This document shows, piece by piece, positions 35,566-45,905 of a stretch of DNA of 64,000 nt; the stretch's first letter is position 1, and each line of letters opens with the position of its first letter. Source of the stretch: Geobacter sp. (GTDB lineage: Bacteria > Desulfobacterota > Desulfuromonadia > Geobacterales > Geobacteraceae). The DNA lies in NCBI GenBank assembly GCA_003574885.1, contig PJFC01000001.1, positions 186,001 to 250,000 of the forward strand. The letters run 5' to 3'. Position numbers and translations under genes: made by a program. The notes beneath the pieces are model-generated. The model saw nothing but the letters and a program-made list of their open reading frames with translations, did not search any database and was not told the origin of the DNA.

Positions 35566-37665
35566 TTATTCGGCGCGCATGAACGGCAGCCCGGGCTGGC
35601 TGATCCCTTCCTCCATGGGGAGGAGGAAAATGAAGGCGCTTCCCAATTCCCCGCCGGCATCCGTGAAGGGGCTTTCCACCCAGACCATCCCTCCCTGGGC
35701 TTCCACCATCCCCTTGACGATGGCCAGGCCGAGGCCGGGCCCCTTCCCCTGGAATTTGTGCCGGCCGCTTGTATGGTGACGTATGTCGCCGATCCCGTAA
35801 AATTTCTCGAATATTGTCAGCTGTTCATCTTCGTCGATGCCGATCCCGCTGTCCTGCACCGCCACCTGCAGGTAGCAGGAGTGCCCCATCTGATCGAAGA
35901 ACTGGGAGTTGAAGCGACAAAGAGTCTCTGCCTTACCGCTCAGCCCTGCCCGGTCGACCACCTGGGCAGCAATTACGACCCCTCCGCCATCGGGGGTAAA
36001 TTTAATCGCATTTTCGAGCAGTTCAACGAAAATATCCGTCAGGAATTCCCGATCGCCGGAGAAATGGGGAAGGGACTCCATACCGCGAGTCTCTATGGAC
36101 TGTCCTCTCTCCGCCAGGACCGGTTCGAACTGGGAGACCACGAGATCGAGGACCTCCTGCAGATGGAGGGTCGTCCTGGTCATGGCGGCGGCGTTGGATT
36201 CCAGTCGGGCAACCTTGAGAAGATTGGTGACGATCTCGTTGAGGCGCGTCCCCCCTTGGTGGATCATCTCCAGCAGCTGCCGGTCCTCACGGGTTCCGTC
36301 GCAATTCTCCAACAGGTATTCGGCACTGCCGAGTATTCCGGTCAGGGGGGTCCGGAACTCATGTGAGATCAAACCGAGGAAATGGGTTTTCATCCGGTCC
36401 AGTCGTTCCAGGTCCAGGTTTGCCTGTTCGATGAGGGCAAGATTCTGCTTGAGACGATGCTGGGAGTGGGCGAGCTGCCGACTGTTCTTTTCAAGCAGCC
36501 GGTGGGAGCGGAGCAGTTCGTCGGTCTTCAGGTTCAGTTCAGCGAACAGAATGGCGTGCTCGATGACGATGCCGATCTGGTTCCCGATGGTGGTGCCGAA
36601 GGTAAGTTCTTCCGGTGTATAGGTCCGCCGGGTATGGGACATGACGTGCATGATGCCAATGAGCCGGCTCTTGGCAAAGAGGGGAAGCCCGACCATGGCG
36701 CACCAGCCATCGGCAACGGCCAGTTGTCCCATTCTGCAGGGGATTTCGTGCAGGTCGGAGAGAGCATGACAGTTCTGGGTTGCCATGACCTGGCAGGGGC
36801 CGCCGCAGTGCAGATCGTCCCGTTCTGTCTGGGCGGCAAACTCATCCGACAGGTTATGCTTGACACCAAGCCGGAGGGATGTGCCGTCCTCTCCCAGAAG
36901 GTGGATTACCCCCGCATCGGCACCGAACACCTCCAGGTTTTCCGTGAGGGCCACCGTGAGAACCTTCGGAAGGTCGAGACTCTGGTTGGCCCGTGCCACG
37001 ATGCTGTTGAGAAGGAAAAGCTGCCGATTCCGCTGCCGGATCTCACGCTCGGACCGGTATTTCTGGGTAACATCCCTGACGATGGCATGGACCACCTTTT
37101 CGTCGCCGAGATCAATGAGTCGGGCTTCTATTTCACCGAGAAACTGTTCGCCGTTTCTCCTTCGGAAGGTTATGCCGCCGGCCCGGACCCTCCCTCGCCG
37201 CCTGACCCGCAGGACCAGCGAGATGAATTTATCCTGCACATCCTCCGCCACCAGATCCATGCCGTGCAGGGATACCAGCTCCTCCGGGCCGTAGCCGAAC
37301 ATCTCCGTTCCCCGCCGGTTCACCTCCTCAAGAATGCCGCTTTCAGCGTTAAAGACGAAGATTGCATTGCCGGCCCCTTCCAGCAGGGACTTGTAGCGGA
37401 GGGCGGTCTTGTCCACTTCCCGCTGCATCTCCAGGAGTTCCAGGGAATGGGCGGATGCGGCAAGTTCCAGCTTTCTCCTTTCGGATACTACCAGCAGCAC
37501 CACCGCCGTCACCAGGCCGAGGAGTGTAGCCAGCCCGAGCAGGCGTGCCACGACGGGAGATGGGAGGCGGGAAAGGGAGAAAAGCGTCTCCAGAGCGATG
37601 CTGATCAGGATCAGTCCGAGAAACCATTTGAAGATCTTCTGGGTTGTTTCGCTGGCAGGCGTCAT
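35566..37665 (-). CDS. Membrane sensor histidine kinase (PAS-GAF-HisKA-HATPase)
   Basis: 699 residues from ATG 37665. Two N-terminal membrane helices (about 10-30 and 37-62). A PAS domain (about 85-200: GAGNAIFVFNAESGILEEVN, EMFGYGPEEL), a GAF domain (about 225-375) with Cys residues (DDLHCGGPCQVMATQNCHA, EIPCRMGQL), HisKA with SHEFRTPLTG (about 425) and a HATPase (NAIKFTPDGGG, DSGIGIDED, GLGLAIVKGM). The GAF Cys cluster might bind a metal, haem or Fe-S group (inference). Its partner regulator is not adjacent. It is upstream of the recA region on the same strand. Confidence 0.92.
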   Translation of the reverse strand: MTPASETTQKIFKWFLGLILISIALETLFSLSRLPSPVVARLLGLATLLGLVTAVVLLVVSERRKLELAASAHSLELLEMQREVDKTALRYKSLLEGAGNAIFVFNAESGILEEVNRRGTEMFGYGPEELVSLHGMDLVAEDVQDKFISLVLRVRRRGRVRAGGITFRRRNGEQFLGEIEARLIDLGDEKVVHAIVRDVTQKYRSEREIRQRNRQLFLLNSIVARANQSLDLPKVLTVALTENLEVFGADAGVIHLLGEDGTSLRLGVKHNLSDEFAAQTERDDLHCGGPCQVMATQNCHALSDLHEIPCRMGQLAVADGWCAMVGLPLFAKSRLIGIMHVMSHTRRTYTPEELTFGTTIGNQIGIVIEHAILFAELNLKTDELLRSHRLLEKNSRQLAHSQHRLKQNLALIEQANLDLERLDRMKTHFLGLISHEFRTPLTGILGSAEYLLENCDGTREDRQLLEMIHQGGTRLNEIVTNLLKVARLESNAAAMTRTTLHLQEVLDLVVSQFEPVLAERGQSIETRGMESLPHFSGDREFLTDIFVELLENAIKFTPDGGGVVIAAQVVDRAGLSGKAETLCRFNSQFFDQMGHSCYLQVAVQDSGIGIDEDEQLTIFEKFYGIGDIRHHTSGRHKFQGKGPGLGLAIVKGMVEAQGGMVWVESPFTDAGGELGSAFIFLLPMEEGISQPGLPFMRAE

Positions 37666-37717
37666 GGCACCGCTCCCCACCGGGCAACCGGCGGGCTGAA
37701 ATACTGACTTTGGTGTA

Positions 37718-38959
37718 TTACGGGGACAACAACTGGCGCCGCAGCCAATCCATGGCCGTCAACGCGGTAATCGTTCTGATTTCTTCCCGGTCGCCGTAAA
37801 AAGCGTAGCGCTTGGCATGACAACCGGCCCGGTTCGCCAGGGCGATGTAGACCGTGCCAATCGGTTTTTCGGGGGTTCCGCCGTCCGGGCCGGCAATTCC
37901 CGTCACGGCAAGGGCTACGTCGCTGCCGCTCACCCGCCGCATTCCCTTCGCCATGGCCATGGCTACCTCGCCACTGACCGCACCCTTCTCCGCCAGGAGC
38001 TGGGGAGGTACTCCCAGGTACCTGGTCTTGGCTGCATTGGTGTAGGTTACCACCCCTTCCAGGAAATAGGCCGAACTCCCCGGCTGATCGGTAATCCGTT
38101 TGGCCACCAGTCCGCCGGTACAGGACTCGGCAAGGGACAGGGTGATCCCCTTCTCCCGGAACAGCCCGGCCACCACGCTATCCATGGTGGCTCCATCCTC
38201 GGCGAAGACCACGCCGTTGAGTTTCGCCCGGGCCTCTGCCATGGCCCGCTCCAGCAGATCGTCGACGGCCACCTCACTCTCCCCTTCAGCCCGGAGTTTG
38301 ACGTGGATCTCGGGAAAGATGACGTTGAAGGCCACGGTTATCCCCACGTTAACCGCTGCCAGCTCCTTCAGGAGGAAATCGACCTCCGCTTCAGAGGGGC
38401 CGAATACCTTGAGGACCCGGGTCCGGACCACCTTCCGGTACCTGTTTCTCTCCAGCAGGAAGGGGACGACTGTCTCATCCAGCATCCGTACCATCTCTCC
38501 CGGCACCCCCGGCAGGAAGAACAGGTACCGCCCCTGATGGATGAGGTGAAAGCCGCAGGCGGTACCGACCGGGTTAGGGATCAGGGTCGATTTGGTCGGC
38601 ATGAGTGCCTGTTTTTCGTTCAGGGGGTGGAGATTCCCCCCCAGCTTTTCGTTTACCCCTTTGAGGTGAGCCAGCGCCTCGTCGTTGAGCACCAGCCGCC
38701 GGCCGGTCGCCTTGGCGGCAGCGCGGGAGGTAATGTCATCAATGGTGGGTCCGAGCCCGCCGGTGACGATGACCGCATCGCTCTTATCGGACAGGAACTC
38801 AAGGGCCTCCACGATATCCGGTTCTCCGTCCCCCACGGTCAGGTGCCGCTGCACCGTCAGCCCCACACGGTAAAGTCGCTCGGCAATACAGGCCGTGTTG
38901 GTGTCCACGACCTCACCGTACATCAGCTCGTCGCCGATGGAAAGGGTGGCAATCTTCAC
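37718..38959 (-). CDS. cinA: CinA-family nicotinamide-nucleotide amidohydrolase / competence-damage protein
   Basis: 413 residues. N-terminal MoaB/MogA-like domain (IATLSIGDELMYGEVVDTNT, VIVTGGLGPTIDD) with ADP-ribose pyrophosphatase activity in characterised homologues, and a C-terminal PncC amidase domain with SLAESCTGGLVAKRIT and YTNAAKTRYLGV. Acts in pyridine-nucleotide salvage. The start overlaps the pgpA stop by 4 bases (ATGA), indicating translational coupling. Confidence 0.95.
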   Translation of the reverse strand: MKIATLSIGDELMYGEVVDTNTACIAERLYRVGLTVQRHLTVGDGEPDIVEALEFLSDKSDAVIVTGGLGPTIDDITSRAAAKATGRRLVLNDEALAHLKGVNEKLGGNLHPLNEKQALMPTKSTLIPNPVGTACGFHLIHQGRYLFFLPGVPGEMVRMLDETVVPFLLERNRYRKVVRTRVLKVFGPSEAEVDFLLKELAAVNVGITVAFNVIFPEIHVKLRAEGESEVAVDDLLERAMAEARAKLNGVVFAEDGATMDSVVAGLFREKGITLSLAESCTGGLVAKRITDQPGSSAYFLEGVVTYTNAAKTRYLGVPPQLLAEKGAVSGEVAMAMAKGMRRVSGSDVALAVTGIAGPDGGTPEKPIGTVYIALANRAGCHAKRYAFYGDREEIRTITALTAMDWLRRQLLSP

Positions 38960-39405
38960 AGGAACCTCAGCAGCAGATGGAGCGCCAGGCAGGCATACAC
39001 TCCCGCCACCAGATCGTCCAGCACAACGCCGTAGCCATTTTTCAGATGGCGGTCAACGTAGCCGGCAGGGAACGGCTTGACGATATCGAACAGGCGAAAC
39101 AGGAAAAAACCGGCCACTACCCCCTGCCAGCTGAACGGGACGGCGATCATGGTTACCAGGTAGCCGGCAACCTCGTCGATGACGATTTTCCCCGAATCCT
39201 TTTCGGCGAAAATCCGTTCCGCCTCTCCCGAAACCCAGCAGGCAAAGAGACTGAACAGCAGGGTAACCAGAACGTAGAGGGGGAGCTGCAGGCGGCCCAG
39301 CAGGAGATAGAACGGGATGGCCGCCAGAGTGCCGACTGTGCCGGATGCCACCGGACTGTAGCCGGTCCCCCCCCACGTGGCGAGCATGATGACAAAACGC
39401 CTCAT
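38956..39405 (-). CDS. pgpA: Phosphatidylglycerophosphatase A
   Basis: 149 residues, integral membrane protein with about four hydrophobic segments. Family blocks TWGGTGYSPVASGTVGTLAAIP, KIVIDEVAGYLVTM and FRLFDIVKPFPAGYVDRHLKNGYGVVLDDLVAG carry the acidic metal-binding residues. Dephosphorylates phosphatidylglycerophosphate. It overlaps larC upstream and cinA downstream by 4 bases each, a tight operon. Confidence 0.95.
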   Translation of the reverse strand: MRRFVIMLATWGGTGYSPVASGTVGTLAAIPFYLLLGRLQLPLYVLVTLLFSLFACWVSGEAERIFAEKDSGKIVIDEVAGYLVTMIAVPFSWQGVVAGFFLFRLFDIVKPFPAGYVDRHLKNGYGVVLDDLVAGVYACLALHLLLRFL

Positions 39406-40574
39406 GACGCGACCGTCTCCCGTTCGATGATGCGGTAAACCTCCAGGAGTGGAAGACCTTTAGCCATGGCGAGCCGTCGGCACTCCTCGTACTCGGGTGC
39501 CACCCGGAGCAGCCCTGAACCGTCCCGGAACACCTTGACCCGGACCAGTCCCAGGGAGGTCTCCCGCTCTTCGATGACCCGATCCAGTTTGAGACGACGG
39601 GCAGGATAATAGCGGATTCCGGCGGCAGTTGTTTCCGTCAGGACCATGCGGGCAAGTTCATCCAGGTGAGCAGGGGAAGAGATGATGGTCAGCCTGATGC
39701 CGGGGCGGTTTTTCTTCATCTGCAGGGGAGCAAAGGCGACATCGAGGGCTCCCGCTTCCAGTAGCCGCTCCATGAGAAATCCGAGGATTTCCGGGTTCAT
39801 GTCGTCGATGTGGGTCTCTGCCACAACTACATCGTCATGGTGAAGCGTACCATCTTTTTCTCCCAGCACAAGACGAAGGATATTCGGCACGTCGTCGAAA
39901 TCCCGGCTTCCGGCGCCGCATCCCACGCCGAGCACCCGCATGGCAGGCGAGGCCCCGAAACCCGTGGCAAGGGCGGCCAGAACCGCTGCGCCGGTCGGCG
40001 TTACGCGCTCTCCCGATCCGATCTCCCCATGAACCGGCATCCCCCTGAGGAGTTCGGCGGTTGCCGGCGCCGGTACCGGCAGCCGGCCGTGGGCAGTCTC
40101 CACCCAGCCACTTCCCAAGGGAAGGGGAGCGGCATGGAGCTCCGTCACCCCGAGGTAGTCGAGACAAATGGCCGTACCGACAATGTCCACAATGGAGTCC
40201 ACTCCACCTACCTCGTGAAAATGGACATGGCCGATCTCCACACCGTGAACCTTTGCCTCAGCCTCGGCCAGCCGGTAAAACACCCGCTGGGCCCGCTCCT
40301 TGACCCCCGATGCCAGGGAACTCGCTTCGATCATCCCGGAAATGTCGGTATAGTGCCGGTGGGGCTGGTGTTCCTCCACCCGCACGTGAAAGCGGGTGGC
40401 CACGATTCCCTGCCGCTTGACCCGCTCTGTTTCCAGACTGTAGCCGGAACGAGGGAGGGAAAGCTTTGCAAGTTCCCCCCGGAGAACCTCCAGCGGCACC
40501 CCCAGTTCCAGCAGCGCGGCAACCGTCATGTCACCGGCAATCCCGGCACGGCAATCACAATAGAGAATCTTCAT
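39402..40574 (-). CDS. larC: Nickel pincer cofactor biosynthesis protein LarC
   Basis: 390 residues, single uninterrupted reading frame (in some lactobacilli larC is split by a frameshift). N-terminal KILYCDCRAGIAGDMTVAAL, a His-rich segment (EEHQPHRHYTDI, VHGVEIGHVHFHEVGGVDSI) suited to nickel binding, and a C-terminal THIDDMNPEILGFLMERL block of the DUF111 family. Inserts nickel into the pyridinium dithiocarboxylate cofactor. It follows larB by one base. Confidence 0.94.
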   Translation of the reverse strand: MKILYCDCRAGIAGDMTVAALLELGVPLEVLRGELAKLSLPRSGYSLETERVKRQGIVATRFHVRVEEHQPHRHYTDISGMIEASSLASGVKERAQRVFYRLAEAEAKVHGVEIGHVHFHEVGGVDSIVDIVGTAICLDYLGVTELHAAPLPLGSGWVETAHGRLPVPAPATAELLRGMPVHGEIGSGERVTPTGAAVLAALATGFGASPAMRVLGVGCGAGSRDFDDVPNILRLVLGEKDGTLHHDDVVVAETHIDDMNPEILGFLMERLLEAGALDVAFAPLQMKKNRPGIRLTIISSPAHLDELARMVLTETTAAGIRYYPARRLKLDRVIEERETSLGLVRVKVFRDGSGLLRVAPEYEECRRLAMAKGLPLLEVYRIIERETVAS

Positions 40575-40575
40575 G

Positions 40576-41325
40576 CTAGTCCCGGTTCATGAGGCTGGCG
40601 GCACAGGCCGCCCCGAATCCGTTATCGATGTTCACCACCGTCACCCCGGCGGCACAGGAATTAAGCATGCCGAGAAGAGCGGCGATTCCCCCGAAGGAGG
40701 CGCCATACCCGATGGAGGTGGGGACGCCGATAACCGGCCGCCCCGCCATGCCGGCCACCACCGAGGGAAGCGCCCCCTCCATGCCGGCCACCACGATGAT
40801 CACCGCCGCAGAGAAGAGGAGTTCCTTACGTGCCAACAGGCGGTGAATCCCGGCCACCCCCACGTCATAGAGCTGCTCCACCTCGTTTCCCAGCAGACGG
40901 GCGGTCACCACTGCCTCGGCGGCCACCGGGATGTCGGAGGTTCCCGCCGATACCACGAGAATCTTTCCCCGACCGGTCAGCTCCACCGGCTTCTGCTCCA
41001 GAGTCAGGCAACGGGCATCCTCATGGTACAAGAGAGGGGGGAAATGCTCCTTGAGCTGCAAGGCACGGGGTTCATCGACCCGCGTCACCAGCACGTTGCT
41101 CCCCTTGTCCAACAGCGCCGTAACGATCTGGGTAATCTGGCCGACGCTCTTCCCCTCGCCGAATATCACCTCGGGGAAACCGAGCCGGAGCTGCCGGTGA
41201 TGGTCCACGTTGGTATGGCCCAGGTCCTCGAATGGCAAATGTTTGAGCCGCTGAATCGCATCGTTTACGTCAATGTCACCGTTTTTAAGGTTCTGCAGCA
41301 GTACCTGCAGTTCTTTGCTGTCCAT
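40576..41325 (-). CDS. larB: Pyridinium-3,5-biscarboxylate synthase LarB
   Basis: 249 residues from ATG 41325 (AAGGGGTGGC before it); the frame runs on to 41550 without a good start. AIR carboxylase (PurE)-like core: VVSAGTSDIPVAAEAVVTARLLG, DVGVAGIHRLLA, VVAGMEGALPSVVAGM, and the C-terminal SCAAGVTVVNIDNGFGAA. Carboxylates and hydrolyses nicotinic acid adenine dinucleotide in nickel-pincer cofactor synthesis. Adjacent to larC; larE and larA are not in the window. Confidence 0.94.
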   Translation of the reverse strand: MDSKELQVLLQNLKNGDIDVNDAIQRLKHLPFEDLGHTNVDHHRQLRLGFPEVIFGEGKSVGQITQIVTALLDKGSNVLVTRVDEPRALQLKEHFPPLLYHEDARCLTLEQKPVELTGRGKILVVSAGTSDIPVAAEAVVTARLLGNEVEQLYDVGVAGIHRLLARKELLFSAAVIIVVAGMEGALPSVVAGMAGRPVIGVPTSIGYGASFGGIAALLGMLNSCAAGVTVVNIDNGFGAACAASLMNRD

Positions 41326-41428
41326 TGCCACCCCTTGCTTTTTGTACCGATACAGTTTGGGAAGTATACCACGGAGTCGAGAAAAGGGGAATGCATCAAT
41401 CCCCGGAATGGGCCGTGCAGTAAAAACG

Positions 41429-42004
41429 TCAGAGCCGGTCCAGGTAGCCGGTAACCTCGGCGGCCAGGGCGGGGGAATCGATGAGGAGGGAAAGTTCGTT
41501 GTTTCGTGCAAGGGCGCTCTGGGTAAGGTTATGACTGCCGATATAGACATGGCGGTTGTCTATCACCACTGCCTTGGCATGGGTGGTCACCCAGGGGGAA
41601 TCGAATCTGACCGTGACTCCGCCCCGACGTAACAGAACAGCCGTATCGTGATTGGCCGCGTTGAGCTCGTCCGGATGCCGTCCCTCCTCTTCAAGGATTA
41701 CGGTAACGGCAACACCCCGCTGCCGGGCACGGATCAGCTCGTCGGCAATCAGACGGGGCTGGTCCTCCCGGGAGGTACCGGTCTTGAACAGGTAACAGGA
41801 ACAGACGACGCTTTGGCGGGCCGTCCTGATCCCCTGAACGAGTGCATCCAGGTAATCGCTGTTCCTGAGCAGGACAACGGAGGGGGACGATGGAGCAGCA
41901 GCAACAGAAATCGCCGGAGAGAGGGACAGGATTGCGAGAAGAAGAGTCGCCGCTAACCGGGATGTGCGCCCGGTTAGCGGCCGATGCGGAGAGAACGGGG
42001 TCAA
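41429..42004 (-). CDS. Secreted/periplasmic phospholipase D-like protein
   Basis: 191 residues with a signal peptide (hydrophobic stretch [20 protein letters not shown]). One HKD motif: [21 protein letters not shown] (HxKx4D, residues about 141-148) followed by the usual S.N. Single-HKD proteins work as dimers; related proteins are nucleases (Nuc) or lipases. The start overlaps the dnaJ stop by 4 bases, so it is translated at the tail of the heat-shock operon. Confidence 0.87.
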   Translation of the reverse strand: MTPFSPHRPLTGRTSRLAATLLLAILSLSPAISVAAAPSSPSVVLLRNSDYLDALVQGIRTARQSVVCSCYLFKTGTSREDQPRLIADELIRARQRGVAVTVILEEEGRHPDELNAANHDTAVLLRRGGVTVRFDSPWVTTHAKAVVIDNRHVYIGSHNLTQSALARNNELSLLIDSPALAAEVTGYLDRL

Positions 42005-43113
42005 CTGATGATGTCCATGACCTTGTCGAAAAAGCCTTTCCGCAGGGGATGGACCTCTTCGCCGCTGATCCTGGCAAATTCATCGAGAAGCTCCCGTTGC
42101 CGCTTGTTCAGGTTGACGGGAGTTTCCACCCGGATGATGGCCAGCTGGTCCCCTCGGCCGTACCCCTGCAGCACCGGGATCCCCTTTGCCTTAAGCCGGA
42201 AAATCCGCCCTGATTGGGTCCCTTCGGGAATCTTCATTTTCACCGGCCCCTCCAGGGTCGGAATTTCTATCTCGCAGCCGAGGGCCGCCTGGGCAAAGCT
42301 GATGGGAACCTCGCAGATGACGTCATTTCCTTCCCGCGTGAAGAGGGAATGGGCACGCACCGTGAGCAGCACATAGAGGTCGCCGTTCCCTCCCCCCTTG
42401 GTTCCCTGCCCACCCTCGCCGGAAAGCTTCAACCGGTTGCCGGTTTCCACCCCTGGCGGGACCTTGACCGAGAGGGTCTTGGTGTCCCTGATACTGCCGG
42501 TGCCACGGCAGGTGGTGCAGGGGTTTTCCACGATGCGCCCCTCACCCTGGCACTGACCGCAGGTCTTACTGACGCTGAAAAAACCCTGCTGAAAGCGGAC
42601 CTGCCCGGCCCCACGGCAGGTGGGACAGGTTTTCGGCTCGGTGCCGGGCTTGGCGCCGCTCCCGCCGCAGGTGTCGCACCGCTTGGCATAGGGGACGTCG
42701 ATGGTGGTCTCCATCCCGAACGCTGCTTCTTCGAAGCTGATCTCCATGTTGTACTGGAGATCGTCGCCCCGTTTACCTCGCCCGCGCTGACGGGTACCGC
42801 CGAAGATATCGCCGAAGATGTCACCGAAGATGTCGCCGAAGGGAGAACCGCCGAAACCGCCGCTGGAAAAGCCGCCCGCACCCAGCCCGGCATGGCCGAA
42901 CTGGTCGTACTGGGCACGTTTCTGGGGATCGTAAAGCACCTCGTAGGCCTCGGAAAGCTCCTTGAACTTGTCCTCGGAACTCTTGTCGCCGGGGTTCTTG
43001 TCGGGGTGGTACTGGATGGCCAGCTTGCGGTAGGCCTTCTTGATTTCCGTATCCGAGGCGTTGCGGTTGACGCCGAGCACCTCGTAATAATCGCGTTTGT
43101 CGCCGTTTGCCAA
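42001..43113 (-). CDS. dnaJ: Chaperone DnaJ
   Basis: 370 residues. J domain with HPDKNPGD; a Gly/Phe-rich linker ([20 protein letters not shown]); four CxxCxGxG zinc repeats ([32 protein letters not shown]); C-terminal substrate domains. Stimulates DnaK ATPase. About 87 bases downstream of dnaK; a GTAGGGGC palindrome fills the gap. Confidence 0.97.
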   Translation of the reverse strand: MANGDKRDYYEVLGVNRNASDTEIKKAYRKLAIQYHPDKNPGDKSSEDKFKELSEAYEVLYDPQKRAQYDQFGHAGLGAGGFSSGGFGGSPFGDIFGDIFGDIFGGTRQRGRGKRGDDLQYNMEISFEEAAFGMETTIDVPYAKRCDTCGGSGAKPGTEPKTCPTCRGAGQVRFQQGFFSVSKTCGQCQGEGRIVENPCTTCRGTGSIRDTKTLSVKVPPGVETGNRLKLSGEGGQGTKGGGNGDLYVLLTVRAHSLFTREGNDVICEVPISFAQAALGCEIEIPTLEGPVKMKIPEGTQSGRIFRLKAKGIPVLQGYGRGDQLAIIRVETPVNLNKRQRELLDEFARISGEEVHPLRKGFFDKVMDIIS

Positions 43114-43144
43114 GATGTCGTTCCTTTTGTCCTTTCAAATACGT

Positions 43145-43172
43145 GTAGGGGCGCAGCATGCCGCGCCCCTAC
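43145..43172. repeat. GTAGGGGC palindrome between dnaK and dnaJ
   Basis: GTAGGGGCGCAGCATGC and its near-perfect complement (28 bases, one mismatched pair). Same type as 23873-23900. It could reduce or tune read-through from dnaK to dnaJ. Confidence 0.8.
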
Positions 43173-43199
43173 GATGTGCACCGGCGAACGATCTCCCGG

Positions 43200-45110
43200 T
43201 TATTTCTTGTCGTCCTTCACTTCCTCGAAGTCGGCATCCACGACCTTCTCACCCTTGGCACCCGCCTCGGCGGCAGGTTCTCCGGCTGCTTCGCCGGCGC
43301 CGGGCTGGGCCTTGGCGTAGACCGCCTCGGCAAGCTTGTGGGACGCCTGCATCAGCTCGTCGCTTGCCTTCTTGATGGCATCCGGGTCGTCCCCCTCCAG
43401 GGCCTTCTTCAGCGTAGCCAGACCCTCTTCGATCTTCTGCTTCTCGGCAGCATCGATCTTGTCGCCGAACTCCTTGAGGGACTTCTCGGTCTGGTAGGCA
43501 AGGGAATCAGCCTGGTTGCGGGCCTCGATAAGCTCCCGCTTCTTCTTGTCCTCGGAGGCATGGGCCTCCGCATCCTGCACCATCTTGTCGATCTCCTCCT
43601 TGGAAAGTCCGGAGGAGGCGGTAATCCGGATCGACTGCTCCTTGCCGGTCCCCAGGTCCTTTGCGGAGACATGGACGATGCCGTTGGCGTCGATGTCGAA
43701 GGTCACTTCGATCTGGGGAACGCCGCGGGGTGCTGCGGGAATGCCGGTCAGCTCGAAATTGCCGAGGGTCTTGTTGTCCCCCGCCATCTCCCGCTCACCC
43801 TGGAGTACGTGGATGGTAACGGCCGGCTGGTTGTCGGCGGCGGTGGAAAAGGTCTGGGACTTCCGGCAGGGGATGGTGGTGTTCTTCTCGATCAGCTTGG
43901 TCATGACGCTTCCCAGGGTCTCGATGCCAAGGGAAAGCGGAGTGACGTCGAGGAGCAGCACGTCTTTCACATCACCCCTGAGGACGCCACCCTGGATGGC
44001 GGCGCCGATGGCCACCACTTCGTCCGGGTTGACACCCCGGTTGGGGACCTTGCCAAATATGTCCTGCACCTTTTTCTGCACGATCGGCATGCGGGTCATG
44101 CCCCCCACCAGGATCACCTCGTCCACGTCACTGGCCGAAAGACCGGCATCCTTGAGGGCCGTCCGGCACGGACCTTCCAGATTGGCGATGAGGTCGGCAC
44201 AGAGCGCCTCAAGCTTGGCCCGGGAGAGTTTCAGGGTCAGGTGCTTGGGACCGGTTGCGTCGGCGGTGATGAAGGGGAGGTTGATGTCGGTCTCCATGGA
44301 GGTGGAGAGCTCGCACTTGGCCTTCTCCGCGGCTTCTTTCAGGCGCTGCAGTGCCATCTTGTCGCCACGCAGGTCGATTCCCTGGTCTTTTTTGAACTCG
44401 TCGGCGATCCAGTCGATAACCTTCTGGTCGAAATCCTCACCACCGAGAAAGGTATCGCCGTTGGTGGACTTCACCTCGAACACCCCTTCCCCAAGTTCCA
44501 GGATGGAAATATCGAAGGTCCCCCCGCCAAGGTCGAAGACCGCAATCTTCTCGTCCTTCTTCTTGTCGAGGCCGTAAGCAAGCGCAGCCGCAGTCGGCTC
44601 GTTGATGATCCGCAGGACATTCAGGCCGGCGATCTTGCCGGCGTCCTTGGTGGCCTGGCGCTGGGAGTCGTCGAAGTAGGCCGGGACGGTGATGACCGCA
44701 TCGGTCACCGTCTCACCCAGGTAGTCCTCGGCAGTCTTCTTCATCTTCTGCAGAACCATGGCAGAGATCTCGGGGGGGGAATATTTCTGCCCCCGGACTT
44801 CCACCCAGGCGTCGTCGTTATCCGCCTTCACAATCTTGAAGGGAGAGATGGCGATGTCCTTCTTAACCTGTTCCGTGTTGAACTTGCGGCCGATGAGCCG
44901 CTTGATGGCGAAGAGGGTATTCTCCGGGTTGGTGACCGCCTGGCGTTTGGCCTGCTGCCCAACCGGGCGCTCGCCGCTGTCGGTGAAGGCGACCATTGAT
45001 GGAGTGGTTCTGCTCCCCTCCGCGTTGGCTATGACAACCGGTTCTCCCCCCTCCATAACTGCTACGCAGGAGTTGGTGGTTCCCAGGTCGATTCCGATAA
45101 CTTTACTCAT
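43200..45110 (-). CDS. dnaK: Chaperone DnaK (Hsp70)
   Basis: 636 residues. [17 protein letters not shown] phosphate loop, [32 protein letters not shown], a substrate-binding domain from about 390, and the terminal acidic [12 protein letters not shown] tail equivalent to the EEVD region. Standard length. GGAGGAGCACCCAT precedes the start. A stem-loop at 45151-45182 lies in its leader. Confidence 0.98.
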   Translation of the reverse strand: MSKVIGIDLGTTNSCVAVMEGGEPVVIANAEGSRTTPSMVAFTDSGERPVGQQAKRQAVTNPENTLFAIKRLIGRKFNTEQVKKDIAISPFKIVKADNDDAWVEVRGQKYSPPEISAMVLQKMKKTAEDYLGETVTDAVITVPAYFDDSQRQATKDAGKIAGLNVLRIINEPTAAALAYGLDKKKDEKIAVFDLGGGTFDISILELGEGVFEVKSTNGDTFLGGEDFDQKVIDWIADEFKKDQGIDLRGDKMALQRLKEAAEKAKCELSTSMETDINLPFITADATGPKHLTLKLSRAKLEALCADLIANLEGPCRTALKDAGLSASDVDEVILVGGMTRMPIVQKKVQDIFGKVPNRGVNPDEVVAIGAAIQGGVLRGDVKDVLLLDVTPLSLGIETLGSVMTKLIEKNTTIPCRKSQTFSTAADNQPAVTIHVLQGEREMAGDNKTLGNFELTGIPAAPRGVPQIEVTFDIDANGIVHVSAKDLGTGKEQSIRITASSGLSKEEIDKMVQDAEAHASEDKKKRELIEARNQADSLAYQTEKSLKEFGDKIDAAEKQKIEEGLATLKKALEGDDPDAIKKASDELMQASHKLAEAVYAKAQPGAGEAAGEPAAEAGAKGEKVVDADFEEVKDDKK

Positions 45111-45150
45111 ATGGGTGCTCCTCCTTGTGAAATATCTACGTTCAAGCTAG

Positions 45151-45182
45151 GCATTCCCCGCCGGAAAAACAAGGGGGAATGC
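45151..45182. promoter_or_regulatory. Stem-loop between grpE and dnaK
   Basis: GCATTCCCC (45151-45159) pairs with GGGGAATGC (45174-45182). On the transcribed minus strand no T run follows, so it is more likely an mRNA processing or stability element than a terminator; it may help raise dnaK over grpE. Confidence 0.6.
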
Positions 45183-45267
45183 AAAAAAAGTGGGGGAACT
45201 ACCGGAAACGGAAATCGGTAAAGACTTTTACAAGGGGCTCGATTCACCGATCACCGGTCCCCGGTCC

Positions 45268-45858
45268 CTACCCCTTCGTTACCGACACCATGGCCGGCCT
45301 GAGAAGCCGCTCGTTGAGCAGGTACCCACGCTGGAGTTCCTCCACCACCACGTTGGCGGGGAGATCATCCGATTCGACCTGGCACATGGCTTGGTGGAAA
45401 TCCGGATTAAAGACGGTACCGCGGCCGGTTTCGATGGGGGCAACACCGAACTTCTTCAGGGCACCCAGGAGCATGGCATGGGTCATCCGCACCCCCTCGA
45501 TCACCGCGTTCTGGCTCTCCTCGTCGGAGTGGGCCAACGCCCGCTCCATGTTGTCGAGGACCGGCAGGATTTCGAGAAGGAGCGACTCGTTACCGTACTT
45601 GAGAAGCTCTTCCTTCTCCTTCTGCACCCGCCGGCGATAGTTCTCCAGATCGGCCCGTTCCCGGACGAACTTGTCCCAGTTTGCCGCCGCCTCGGCCTCC
45701 TTCGCCGCCAGGGCCGCTTCCAGCTCTTGCAGTCGCTCGCCGCCGGAAGCCGTCGCTTCCGAAGGCGGAACGGCAACCGGTTCGGTTTCCGGTCGGGTCG
45801 CGTCGACGGCCGGTGTGGCGTGGTGGTGTTCTGTTTCCGTATGTTTTTTCTTGTCCAT
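45268..45858 (-). CDS. grpE: Nucleotide exchange factor GrpE
   Basis: 196 residues. Long N-terminal coiled coil ([41 protein letters not shown]), then the beta domain with [21 protein letters not shown] and [25 protein letters not shown]. Opens DnaK's nucleotide cleft. Follows hrcA by about 48 bases in the CIRCE-controlled operon. Confidence 0.96.
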   Translation of the reverse strand: MDKKKHTETEHHHATPAVDATRPETEPVAVPPSEATASGGERLQELEAALAAKEAEAAANWDKFVRERADLENYRRRVQKEKEELLKYGNESLLLEILPVLDNMERALAHSDEESQNAVIEGVRMTHAMLLGALKKFGVAPIETGRGTVFNPDFHQAMCQVESDDLPANVVVEELQRGYLLNERLLRPAMVSVTKG

Positions 45859-45905
45859 CTCAGTATCTCCCGTGGATCACTTCAAGGCACGAAGTCAGGG
45901 GACGG

